Shown here: positions 17,198 through 25,239 of the stretch, piece by piece
How positions within the stretch are numbered: position 1 is the first letter of the stretch
How the letters are laid out: each line of letters begins with the position of its first letter
Assembly: GCA_008711135.1 (NCBI GenBank)
Contig: VUAW01000011.1
Location: forward strand, 48,486 to 112,485
Reading direction: 5' to 3'
DNA: 64,000 bases
Source of the DNA: Rhodobacteraceae bacterium LNNU 3342
Lineage (GTDB): Bacteria; Pseudomonadota; Alphaproteobacteria; Rhodobacterales; Rhodobacteraceae
Notes under the pieces: generated by a model
Seen by the model: only the letters and a program-made list of their open reading frames with translations
What the model was told of the DNA's origin: nothing
Database searches by the model: none
Position numbers and translations under genes: made by a program

Positions 17198-18652
17198 TCA
17201 GGTGATGCTGAGGGTTTTGGTCACGAGGTAGGCGTCCAGCCCCTCCACCCCGACTTCAGATCCCATGCCGCTTTCCTTGATGCCGCCAAACGGCACTTCC
17301 GGCATGGAGATGTTGAACGAGTTGATGCCCAGCATCCCCGCCTCGACGTCATCTGCCAGCCTGTGAATACGTGCCACAGACTGGGTGAATGCGTAGGCGG
17401 CCAAGCCAAAGGGCAAGTGATTGGCCTTCGTTATCGCATCATCGATGTCAGAGAAGCGGTTCAGCACGGCGACTGGGCCGAAGGGCTCCTCGGACATGAT
17501 GCGCGCGCTGTCGGGCACGTCGGCCAGGACAGTAGGGGCATAAAAAAAGCCTTCGTTGCCCACGCGTTCGCCCCCCGCCAGCAGCCGGGCGCCCTGCGCC
17601 ACGGCATCCTTGACCAGCGCTTCGATGGCGTCGCGGCGGCGGCCGTGGACCATGGGGCCCATCATCGTGTCGGGGTCCATCCCGTCCCCCACGCGAATGG
17701 TTTTCGCCCGTGCCGCGAAGCCGTCGCAAAACGCATCATATGCGGCGTCCTGCACGTAGAACCGCGTGGGCGAAACGCAGACCTGCCCGCAGTTGCGGAA
17801 CTTGCGTTGTACGGACTGATCCAGCACGTTTTCCTGATCGGCATCGTCAAAGACCAGAACCGGCGCGTGGCCGCCCAGCTCCATCGTCGTCCGCTTCATG
17901 CTGTCAGCCGCCAACTTGACCAGATGCTTGCCCACGGGGACCGAGCCGGTGAAGGAAATCTTGCGGATGATGGGAGAGGCCAGCAGATGCCGCGAAATGG
18001 TGTCAGGTACGCCAAAGACGACCGATATTACCCCGGGCGGCACCCCGGCTTCGACCAGACAGCGCGCAACGGCCAGGGCAGAGGCGGGGGCTTCCTCGCC
18101 GGGCTTGTAGATCATCGGGCAGCCCGCGGCTAGCGCCGTGCCCATCTTCCGGCAGGCGTTGCCGATGGGGAAGTTCCAGGCCGAAAAGCCCGCCGAAGGG
18201 CCGACCGGCTGCTTGTGGACCGAAAACCGCGTCTCCCCAAAGCGCCCCGGCGGGACGCGGCCCCAAGTGCGGCGAGCCTCCTCGGCAAACCATTCCAGTT
18301 CTTCGGTGGCGACGTGCAGCTCGATCCGCGCCTCGGCCAGTGGCTTTCCCATCTCCAGCGTCGCAAGACGAGCGATCGCGTCGCCGCGTTCGTGCATCAG
18401 GTCGGCGGCGCGCTTCAGAATGCGCCCTCGTTCGCGCGGACCGATCTTGCGCCAGAGAGGAAATTCTCGTTCGGCGGCGGCCAAGGCGCGATCCAGATCG
18501 GCGGCGGTGGCGTGGGGAACATGCCCGACCACCCGGCCATTGGCCGGGTTGACCACGGGAGAAGTTTCGCGCGCTTCAACGCCGATCCACTCTCCATCAA
18601 TCAGAAGCTGAGGCGCCACATAGGCCGCGTCCTGCGCTACTGGAATGTTCAT
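17198..18652 (-). CDS. Aldehyde dehydrogenase (aromatic-aldehyde/semialdehyde type)
   Basis: 484 aa NAD(P)-dependent ALDH with Asn160 in SAWNFP, Glu258 in MELGGHAP and nucleophile Cys292 in GQVCVSPTRF. It closely parallels the ALDH half of the protein at 6072-9677 (same GQVCVSPTRFFV/YVQ block), so the two are probably paralogues. It is the promoter-proximal gene of the minus-strand operon ALDH, ThDP decarboxylase, L- and D-hydroxyacid dehydrogenases, where it would oxidise the aldehyde made by the decarboxylase to an aromatic acid. GGAAGGAGGACGAG lies just upstream of the ATG as a strong ribosome binding site. Aldehyde specificity is not determined. Confidence 0.9.
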   Translation of the reverse strand: MNIPVAQDAAYVAPQLLIDGEWIGVEARETSPVVNPANGRVVGHVPHATAADLDRALAAAEREFPLWRKIGPRERGRILKRAADLMHERGDAIARLATLEMGKPLAEARIELHVATEELEWFAEEARRTWGRVPPGRFGETRFSVHKQPVGPSAGFSAWNFPIGNACRKMGTALAAGCPMIYKPGEEAPASALAVARCLVEAGVPPGVISVVFGVPDTISRHLLASPIIRKISFTGSVPVGKHLVKLAADSMKRTTMELGGHAPVLVFDDADQENVLDQSVQRKFRNCGQVCVSPTRFYVQDAAYDAFCDGFAARAKTIRVGDGMDPDTMMGPMVHGRRRDAIEALVKDAVAQGARLLAGGERVGNEGFFYAPTVLADVPDSARIMSEEPFGPVAVLNRFSDIDDAITKANHLPFGLAAYAFTQSVARIHRLADDVEAGMLGINSFNISMPEVPFGGIKESGMGSEVGVEGLDAYLVTKTLSIT

Positions 18653-18710
18653 CTCGTCCTCCTTCCCTCACGCGCGGCAGCGGGGGCCGCTGACGATCCT
18701 GCCCATTTGT

Positions 18711-18734
18711 TATAAGGAAGCCTTACAAAGTCAA
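18711..18734 (-). promoter_or_regulatory. Promoter and operator-like site of the mandelate-like operon
   Basis: On the minus strand TTGACT (complement of 18729-18734) is followed by TGTAAGGCTTCCTTATA (complement of 18711-18727). The latter differs from the first operator at 578-594 by a single central base and lies at the same distance from its -35 box. A clear -10 is lacking; ACAAAT occupies the equivalent place. The operon start codon lies about 60 bases downstream. This places the ALDH/decarboxylase/dehydrogenase operon under the same regulator as the hydroxycinnamate genes, if the sites are functional. Confidence 0.6.
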
Positions 18735-19057
18735 GGCATACAGTTTGTGCGAGACATTGTTGTTCCGCATCTTTGACGCGTGTCTCGAGGATGTTGTTCC
18801 TGTGCTGCACCTTTGGAGCTATAGGCAGAACTGATTTCGCCAAGGCAGCAACGTTCACTGCAGGTGGGACGGATCCGGCTGCTGTGTTTCCTAGCGAGAT
18901 AAGCGAAGCAATTCAATAATGATGAATTTGCTTATAGAATGTATATGTTGACCGAAAGAGAAAAGATATACATTTTTGAACCTGTCCCCAGCGTCGGCTG
19001 GATAGGCGCGAAGGTGAGTCGCGCGGGACAGGGTGGCCAGCCGAGGGAGGAGAGACG
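18735..19057. promoter_or_regulatory. Intergenic region with a long inverted repeat upstream of the monooxygenase operon
   Basis: AT-rich between about 18905 and 18980. AATGTATAT (18938-18946) and ATATACATT (18966-18974) are perfect nine-base inverted arms, 28 bases centre to centre. A -35-like TTGACC (18948-18953) lies between them and TATACA (18967-18972) overlaps the second arm. This looks like an operator overlapping the promoter of the plus-strand gene at 19058. AGGGAGGAGAG precedes that start codon. No gene is seen in the interval. Confidence 0.45.
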
Positions 19058-20236
19058 ATGAAATTCTACTTCATGCACCTGATGCCGTATGCGGATCTGG
19101 ATCTGTCCTACGATGAACAGCACAATTCGGCATGGGTCACACTGCCCAATACATATTACGACCCCGAAAAGGGGCATAAGCTCTACAATCGCTACCTGGA
19201 TGAACTCGAGTACGCGGACACGCTGGGCTTTGACGGCATCTGCGTGAATGAGCACCACTCCAACGCCTATGGCCTGATGCCCATTCCAGCCGTCATGGCC
19301 GGGGCGCTGGCGCGGCGCACGAAGAACGTCAAGATCGCGGTTCTGGGTCGGGCGCTTCCGCTGGTGAACAACCCGCTGACGATCGCCGAAGAATTTTCAA
19401 TGATCGACAACATCACCGGCGGGCGCTTCATCGCCGGGTTCGTGCGCGGGATCGGTGCGGAATACCATTCTTGGGGCGTAAACCCGGCCTTTTCCCATGA
19501 ACGGTTCCAGGAAGCGCACGACCTGATCGTGCAGGCCTGGACCCAGCCGGGGCCGACCGTGTTCGAAGGCAAGCACTACGAATTCCAATACGTGAACGTC
19601 TGGCCGCGCCCCTACCAGCATGACCCGCATCCGCCGATCTGGGTGCCGAGCCAAGGTTCGACCGAGACGATAGAATGGGCCGCCCATCCGGACCGGCGCT
19701 ATACCTATCTGCAAACCTTCGCTGCCATCTCGACGGTGGCGAAGTACATGCAGATGTACAAGGACGTCGCGCGCCGCCACGGATACGAGGCTACCGAGGA
19801 TCAGCTGGGCTGGTCGCTGCCGGTTTATGTCGGCGAAACCGATGAGCAGGCCTATGCCGAGGCACAGCCGCATATCGACGCCTTCCTGCAGAAGTTCCTG
19901 CGGATGCCGATGGAGATGCTCTTGCCGCCGGGCTACACCTCTGCCCGCTCAATGATGGGGGCATTGAAGGCCAAGGCGGGGCACGCAAGAAAGCAGACGA
20001 TCGACAGCGTGATGGCCGAAGGCAAGTTCATCTGCGGCAGCCCCGAAACCGTGGCACGCAAACTGAGCGAGGCGTATCGTGAGATCGGGTTCGGCCATCT
20101 GCTGACGCTGCTGCAGTTCGGTACGCTGCCGGCTGACCTGACGAAAAAGAACATGGAACTGTTTGCCGCCGAGGTCATCCCCGCGCTGCGCAAGGCCGGT
20201 GTGGATGCGGGCGCCGACGCACTTCAGGCGGTCTGA
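19058..20236 (+). CDS. Luciferase-like (LLM class) flavin-dependent oxidoreductase, copy 1
   Basis: 392 aa TIM-barrel protein of the bacterial luciferase-like superfamily. Typical blocks are YADTLGFDGICVNEHHS (residues about 52-68), the RTKNVKIAVLGRALPLVNNPLTIAEEFSMIDNITGGRFIAGFVRG block (about 87-130) and SHERFQEAHDLIVQAW. These enzymes use FMNH2 (or F420) supplied by a reductase to hydroxylate or cleave substrates. No flavin reductase is encoded nearby. First gene of a plus-strand cluster; its strong RBS and the inverted repeat upstream suggest a regulated promoter. The gene 10 bases downstream is a diverged homologue, and the two may form a heterodimer. The substrate is unknown. Confidence 0.88.
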   Translation: MKFYFMHLMPYADLDLSYDEQHNSAWVTLPNTYYDPEKGHKLYNRYLDELEYADTLGFDGICVNEHHSNAYGLMPIPAVMAGALARRTKNVKIAVLGRALPLVNNPLTIAEEFSMIDNITGGRFIAGFVRGIGAEYHSWGVNPAFSHERFQEAHDLIVQAWTQPGPTVFEGKHYEFQYVNVWPRPYQHDPHPPIWVPSQGSTETIEWAAHPDRRYTYLQTFAAISTVAKYMQMYKDVARRHGYEATEDQLGWSLPVYVGETDEQAYAEAQPHIDAFLQKFLRMPMEMLLPPGYTSARSMMGALKAKAGHARKQTIDSVMAEGKFICGSPETVARKLSEAYREIGFGHLLTLLQFGTLPADLTKKNMELFAAEVIPALRKAGVDAGADALQAV

Positions 20237-20246
20237 GGGGCATCGG

Positions 20247-21371
20247 GTGAAATTCAACTTCTTCCACCTGATGCCTTACCCGGAGTTCGACCGGGTACCG
20301 CATGAATGGCCCGTCAGTACAAAGGGGATCGACAGCCGCCGCATTACCGGCCTCTACAGGACCTACGTGGATCAGCTTGCCGACGCCGAAAACAGCGGCT
20401 TTGACTGGATCGGCTGCAACGAGCATCATTACAGCCCCTACGGCCTCAACCCCAATCCCAACCTGATCGCCAGCGCGCTGGCCATGCGCACCGACAAGGC
20501 CAAGATCGCAGTGATGGGTAACCTGTTGCCGCTGTTGAACCCGGTGCGGGTGGCGGAAGAATACGCCATGATCGACGTGATGAGCGGCGGGCGGCTGATC
20601 GCAGGCTTCCTGCGCGGCATCCCGCATGAGTATATCGGCTACAACATCCCGCCGGATCACTCACGCAGCCGCCTGCGGGAGGCTACCGAGCTGATCCTGA
20701 AGTGCTGGACCGAGGACGAGCCCTTCGGCTGGGAAGGTGAGCATTACCAGTTCCCGGCCGTGTCGATCTGGCCCAAGCCGATCCAGAAGCCGCACCCCCG
20801 CATCCTCATGTCGGCCTCGAACGCGGAGTCGGCTGAATTTGTGGCCAAGAGCCGGGCAATCATGGGCATAACGCTGATCCAGAACATCGAGGCCGCGAAA
20901 GAGGCGATCACCCATTTCAAGACCGTGTCGAAGAGCTACGGGTGGGAGCCGACGCCCGACGACATACTCGTGGGTCAACAGTTCTGCCTGTGCGATACCG
21001 ACGAGGAAGCGCAGGCCCAGATGGAAGGCGCGCAGACCTATTTCCACCAGACCCTGATGCGTCCGCAACGGGCAGCCCAGCAGTTGGTGCTGCAACAGAG
21101 TCGCTATTACGCGGGCGCCGACATTGGGGCGAGCTTTCAGAAGCGGTTGGCCACCCTGCGCGCGCGCACCGTGCCGGAACAGATCGACGCGGGTTCGATC
21201 ATCTGCGGCGGCCCGGAAACCGTCGTCAAGCAGATCAAGCGACTGCGCGATGAACTGGGCTGCGGCATCATCAACCTGACTATGAAGGTCGGCAACATGC
21301 CCGACGCCGTGGTCCGCCGCGGGATGGAGCTGTTCCGCGACCGGGTTGTCCCGCAAGTGGCAGGAATGTGA
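20247..21371 (+). CDS. Luciferase-like flavin-dependent oxidoreductase, copy 2
   Basis: 374 aa from a GTG at 20247, chosen because MKFYFMHLMPY of copy 1 aligns with VKFNFFHLMPY here and because it lies 10 bases after the previous stop with GAGGGG upstream. An earlier in-frame start would run into the preceding gene. Same fold and blocks as copy 1: FDWIGCNEHHYSPYG, KAKIAVMGNLLPLLNPVRVAEEYAMIDVMSGGRLIAGFLRG, and a C-terminal IICGGPETVVKQIKRLRDELG that matches FICGSPETVARKLSEAYRE. Tandem LLM genes of this kind suggest a two-component or heteromeric monooxygenase. Partner reductase not seen in the window. Confidence 0.88.
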   Translation: MKFNFFHLMPYPEFDRVPHEWPVSTKGIDSRRITGLYRTYVDQLADAENSGFDWIGCNEHHYSPYGLNPNPNLIASALAMRTDKAKIAVMGNLLPLLNPVRVAEEYAMIDVMSGGRLIAGFLRGIPHEYIGYNIPPDHSRSRLREATELILKCWTEDEPFGWEGEHYQFPAVSIWPKPIQKPHPRILMSASNAESAEFVAKSRAIMGITLIQNIEAAKEAITHFKTVSKSYGWEPTPDDILVGQQFCLCDTDEEAQAQMEGAQTYFHQTLMRPQRAAQQLVLQQSRYYAGADIGASFQKRLATLRARTVPEQIDAGSIICGGPETVVKQIKRLRDELGCGIINLTMKVGNMPDAVVRRGMELFRDRVVPQVAGM

Positions 21372-21378
21372 GGAACGC

Positions 21379-22161
21379 ATGAGCTATGAAATCAGGCGTA
21401 CAGAACTGCCGGGCGGGGTACTGCATTATCATGTTGCCGGGCAGGGCAAGCCGGTGCTTTACCTGCACGCCGCTGGCGGGGTGTCCATCACCCGACCGTT
21501 GGAGGCACTCGCGGAAAATCACACGGTCTATGCTCCGGTAACGCCGGGCTTTGACGGTACCGCGCCGTCCGATGACCTGAAAACTGTGGCGGATTATGCC
21601 GCGCTGGTAGCTGATTTCGCTGCCGTTGCCCTGGAGGAACCGTTTGACGTTATAGGTTCGTCCTTCGGATCTTGGGTGGCAATGTGGCTGGCGGTCTTAC
21701 GGCCTGCAATGGTGGATCATCTGATCCTTCAGGTGCCCGCTGGCTTTCGCTTTGAGGGAAAGGGCGGCTTACCGGATGACCCGGCGGGACGGAAGGCCGC
21801 GCTCTACACCCACCCCGAGCGCATCACCGCCCCCGCAAAGCCCGATGCTGTCATGGCCGCAAATCGCCGCACGTATGACGCCCTTGCCACGCTGCCCGGA
21901 GGCGCCACGGTGGACGAGGCGTTGAGTGCACGGCTGAACGAAATTGAGGCCGTGACGCTGATTCTGCTGGGAGCCGATGATCCGGTAGTTCCGGCTGAAG
22001 CGGGTGCCCATCTGAAGCAGCGTATCCCGGTATCGCAGCGGGTGTTTGTGTTTGATGCCGCGCATTCGATCGAGGTGGACCAGCCTGAACGGGTTACACG
22101 GCTCTGGTTCGAGTTCCTGATGCGCGGGCAAGGTTTTGTGCTGAACCGCGGGGCTGCGTGA
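21379..22161 (+). CDS. Alpha/beta-hydrolase
   Basis: 260 aa from ATG 21379 (AGGAACGC upstream). Nucleophile elbow GSSFGSW (Ser about residue 105), oxyanion-hole region LHAAGGVS near residue 35, acid in LGADDPVVP, and His in FDAAHSIEVDQP. The triad order Ser-Asp-His is normal for this fold. The gene lies 7 bases after the second LLM gene and overlaps the molybdenum enzyme gene (TGATG). In catabolic clusters such hydrolases split carbon-carbon bonds of ring-cleavage products or hydrolyse lactones and esters produced by Baeyer-Villiger-type monooxygenases. The latter would suit the LLM neighbours, but that is inference. Confidence 0.85.
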   Translation: MSYEIRRTELPGGVLHYHVAGQGKPVLYLHAAGGVSITRPLEALAENHTVYAPVTPGFDGTAPSDDLKTVADYAALVADFAAVALEEPFDVIGSSFGSWVAMWLAVLRPAMVDHLILQVPAGFRFEGKGGLPDDPAGRKAALYTHPERITAPAKPDAVMAANRRTYDALATLPGGATVDEALSARLNEIEAVTLILLGADDPVVPAEAGAHLKQRIPVSQRVFVFDAAHSIEVDQPERVTRLWFEFLMRGQGFVLNRGAA

Positions 22162-24521
22162 TGAGCCATATCGGGGCCGAAATCCGCCGCAAGGAAGACC
22201 TGCGCCTGCTGGCCGGGCAGGGGAAATATGCTGACGACCTGCAGATGGCGGGCATGGTTCATGCGGTCTTTGTCCGCTCACCCTATGCCCATGCACGCAT
22301 CGCGCAGATCGACACCAGTGCTGCCAAGGCTGCTGAGGATGTTCTGCTGGTGCTGATCGGCGCCGATCTGGTCAACGCAGGGCTGAAGCCGATCCCCCAC
22401 GCCATCGGCAGCTCCAAATTCGGCGCCGATGTAAAGCTGGCCAACCGCGACGGGACTGAACGCGCCAGCACGCCGCACATGCCGCTGGCCGTCGACCGCG
22501 TGCGGCATGTCGGCGAAGCATACGCCGTGGTCATCGCCCGCAGCCTGAGCGCTGCCAAGGACGCTGCCGAGTTGATCGCGGTGGACTGGCAGGAACTGCC
22601 TGCCGTGACCAGCGCGCTCAAGGCGCTGGAGCCGGGGGCACCGCTGCTTTGGGACCATGTGCCGGGCAATCTGGCGCTTGAGGCCGTGATCGGCGATCCC
22701 GAAGCGGCAGAGGCGGCCTTTGCTACCGCCGCACACCGGGTCCGGTTCACCAGCCAGATCAACCGGGTCACGGGGGTCCATATGGAGCCCCGCACCGCGT
22801 CCGCATTCTTTGACACTGATACTGCTCGATACACTGTGAACTGTTCGGGTGGGGGCGGGGTGGTGCAGATCCGCGAACATATTGCGGCGTCGCTGGACGT
22901 TCCGCTGGACACCGTGCGGATCGTCGCGCCCGAAGATGTGGGTGGAAATTTCGGCACCCGTAATGCTACCTACCCGGAATGGGTGGTCATCGCCCACGCC
23001 GCCCGCCTGACGGGCCTTCCCATCAAGCATCAGGTAGAGCGGGTCGAGGCATTCACCTCGGACTTTCAGGCGCGGGACCTGCATGTCGATACTGAACTCG
23101 CACTGGATGCAGAGGGCAACTTCCTGGCCTTGCGCTGCGTGAACACCTCAAACATCGGGGCGCACGCGGTTTCATACACCCCGCTCAACAAGGGTGTGCA
23201 GCTGATGACTGGGCTTTACCGTATTCCTGTCGCCACGGCGGTGGCGCGTGCCGTGATGACGAATACGCTGCCAACCATTCCCTATCGCAGTGCCGGGCGG
23301 CCAGAGGCGATGTACGCCATCGAACGGCTGGTCGATCTGGCCGCGGTGGAATGCGGGTTCGACCGGGTAGAATTGCGTCGGCGCAACATGATCCCGGCGG
23401 ATGCCTTCCCCTATACCAATCCTTTTGGCGTCAGCTATGACAGCGGCGATCATATTGCCGCGATGGAACAGGTTCTCAGCATGGCCGATCATGCAGGGTT
23501 CGGGGCGCGACGCGCCGAGTCCCGGGGACGGGGCCTGTGCCGGGGTTTCGGCTTTGCCAATTATATCGAGGGCACCGGCGGCAACCCCCGTGAACGGGCC
23601 GAAATCACTGTGAGGCCGGAGGCCGGCATCGTAGAGGTCATCCTGGGCACTCAAGATACTGGCCAAGGTCACCGAACGGCCTTTGCGCAGCTTGTGGCTT
23701 CATGGCTGGGGCTGGAGGTGGATCAGGTAGTGATCCGTTCGGGCGATACTGATTTTGTTCTGGCGGGGGGCGGCTCGCACTCCGGGCGGTCGCTGCGCTT
23801 TGGCAGCATCGTGATGGACAAGGCGTCGCGCCGGGTCATCGAGCGTGGCAAGGCGATCTTTGCCGCGCTGCACGGGCTTCCGCCCGAGGATGTGGACTTT
23901 GCCGAAGGGTATTTCCGTCACCCCGGCGGGAACGCGGTGCTGCATCTTTTTGAAATGGCCGACGCCGCACAGCGCGACGAGACCCTCCCCGAAGACCTGC
24001 GGGGCCCCGTCTGCGAAAGCTGCGATGAGGTTACCGCGGGGCTAGCCTTCCCCTACGGCTGCGCCGCCTGCGAGTTGGAGATCGACCTCGAGACCGGCGC
24101 GCTGGAGATCCTGCGCTATACTTCGGTCGATGATGTGGGCCGCGCGCTGAACCCGATGATCATTCATGGCCAGACCCATGGCGGCATCGTTCAGGGCGTA
24201 GGGCAGGCCTTCCACGAGAACTTCGCGTTCGATCCCGAAAGCGGCCAATATCTAACGGCCTCATTCATGGATTACCAGATGCCCCGCGCCAGCGACTTTC
24301 CGCGCTTTGATACCGCGATCAGCGAAGTGCCTGCCACTAGCCATCCGATGGGATTCCGCCCGGGCGGAGAGGGCGGAACCACCCCCGCGCTTGCGGTGGC
24401 GATCAGTGCCGTGGCGGATGCGCTGCGGCACCTGGGTGTGCGTCATGTAGAGATGCCTGCCACCCCACTGCGCATATGGCAGGCCATTCAAGATGCACAA
24501 GGGAACAGCGCGCATGACTGA
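22161..24521 (+). CDS. Xanthine-dehydrogenase-family molybdenum hydroxylase, large (Mo-pterin) subunit
   Basis: 786 aa with the N-terminal RRKEDLRLLAGQGKYADDL start of CoxL/aldehyde-oxidase large subunits, PYRSAGRPEAMYAIERLVD (about 375-395) lining the active site, a TGQGH (QDTGQGHRTA) pterin-binding block, and the catalytic base Glu737 in GFRPGGEGGTTPA. The VAYRCSFR loop of true CO dehydrogenase is absent, so hydroxylation of an aldehyde or N-heteroaromatic ring is more likely. Members normally work with a 2Fe-2S small subunit and an FAD medium subunit. Neither gene is adjacent or anywhere in this window, which is unusual. It overlaps the hydrolase gene by one base and the crotonase gene by eight. 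Confidence 0.88.
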   Translation: MSHIGAEIRRKEDLRLLAGQGKYADDLQMAGMVHAVFVRSPYAHARIAQIDTSAAKAAEDVLLVLIGADLVNAGLKPIPHAIGSSKFGADVKLANRDGTERASTPHMPLAVDRVRHVGEAYAVVIARSLSAAKDAAELIAVDWQELPAVTSALKALEPGAPLLWDHVPGNLALEAVIGDPEAAEAAFATAAHRVRFTSQINRVTGVHMEPRTASAFFDTDTARYTVNCSGGGGVVQIREHIAASLDVPLDTVRIVAPEDVGGNFGTRNATYPEWVVIAHAARLTGLPIKHQVERVEAFTSDFQARDLHVDTELALDAEGNFLALRCVNTSNIGAHAVSYTPLNKGVQLMTGLYRIPVATAVARAVMTNTLPTIPYRSAGRPEAMYAIERLVDLAAVECGFDRVELRRRNMIPADAFPYTNPFGVSYDSGDHIAAMEQVLSMADHAGFGARRAESRGRGLCRGFGFANYIEGTGGNPRERAEITVRPEAGIVEVILGTQDTGQGHRTAFAQLVASWLGLEVDQVVIRSGDTDFVLAGGGSHSGRSLRFGSIVMDKASRRVIERGKAIFAALHGLPPEDVDFAEGYFRHPGGNAVLHLFEMADAAQRDETLPEDLRGPVCESCDEVTAGLAFPYGCAACELEIDLETGALEILRYTSVDDVGRALNPMIIHGQTHGGIVQGVGQAFHENFAFDPESGQYLTASFMDYQMPRASDFPRFDTAISEVPATSHPMGFRPGGEGGTTPALAVAISAVADALRHLGVRHVEMPATPLRIWQAIQDAQGNSAHD

Positions 24522-25239
24522 GGATGTGATCATCACCCAGCAGGACGGCATTTTGCGCATCGTGCTGAACCGCCCTGATGAAGGCAATGCGCTGACCCCG
24601 GCAATGGCCGCGGCGATTGCCGCGGCGATAACCCGCCCCGCGGCGGAAACGCGCGTCATCCTGCTGACCACCGGAGGGAGGGACTTCTGCACTGGCCGCG
24701 CCGCCGTCATGCCCAAGCCGGGAACGAAGATGACAGCCAATGACCTGCGCGCCTTGATATCGGACCCGGTGCTGGAATTCTATGATGCCCTTCGCAATGC
24801 TCCTGTCCCGGTCATCGCCCGGGTGCAGGGAAAGGCCGCCGGGGTGGGCTGCGCTCTTGTGGCACTGGCTGATGTGGCCGTCGCGGGTGAAAGTACGGTC
24901 TTCGTTGTGCCAGAGATGAACCACGACATCGCCCCCACGCTGGTCATGGATGCGCTTGCCGACCGGCTGCCGCGGGCGGCGCTGGCCCGTCTGGTGCTGA
25001 CCCGGGATACAGTCACCGCAACTGAGGCGCTGGCGATGGGTGTGATCGGCAAGATTGTGCCCGACGCCCAACTTGAAGCCGAGGCCGAACAACTGGCCGC
25101 CCGGCTGGCGGTCAATTCAGCGGCGACGGTGCGCGCGATCAAGGCCTTCCTGATCCGCGCGCCAGAAAGCTCATATGCCACCCGCAGAGAACTGGCGGCG
25201 CTGCTCAACAGCACCGCCACCGCCGAGAAGTTCCGCTAA
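24514..25239 (+). CDS. Enoyl-CoA hydratase/isomerase family protein
   Basis: 241 aa crotonase. LRIVLNRPDEGNALTPAMAAAI opens the fold, GRDFCTGRAA (about residues 55-64) and RVQGKAAGVGCALVALADV (about 106-124) give the two oxyanion-hole strands. The second catalytic position is EMNHDIAP, with Glu about residue 136. The start at 24514 lies inside the preceding gene (eight-base overlap); a longer frame upstream is less likely because it begins in the middle of the Mo-subunit gene. Too divergent from the two hydroxycinnamoyl-CoA lyases in this window to share their reaction. It implies a CoA-thioester stage in the pathway. Its end overlaps the convergent thioesterase gene by four bases. Confidence 0.86.
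   Translation: MTEDVIITQQDGILRIVLNRPDEGNALTPAMAAAIAAAITRPAAETRVILLTTGGRDFCTGRAAVMPKPGTKMTANDLRALISDPVLEFYDALRNAPVPVIARVQGKAAGVGCALVALADVAVAGESTVFVVPEMNHDIAPTLVMDALADRLPRAALARLVLTRDTVTATEALAMGVIGKIVPDAQLEAEAEQLAARLAVNSAATVRAIKAFLIRAPESSYATRRELAALLNSTATAEKFR

Noticed and set aside
20163..20246. An upstream start for the second LLM gene
   Set aside because: It would read 28 residues within the end of the first LLM gene in another frame; the GTG at 20247 aligns with the paralogue's N-terminus and has a ribosome binding site.
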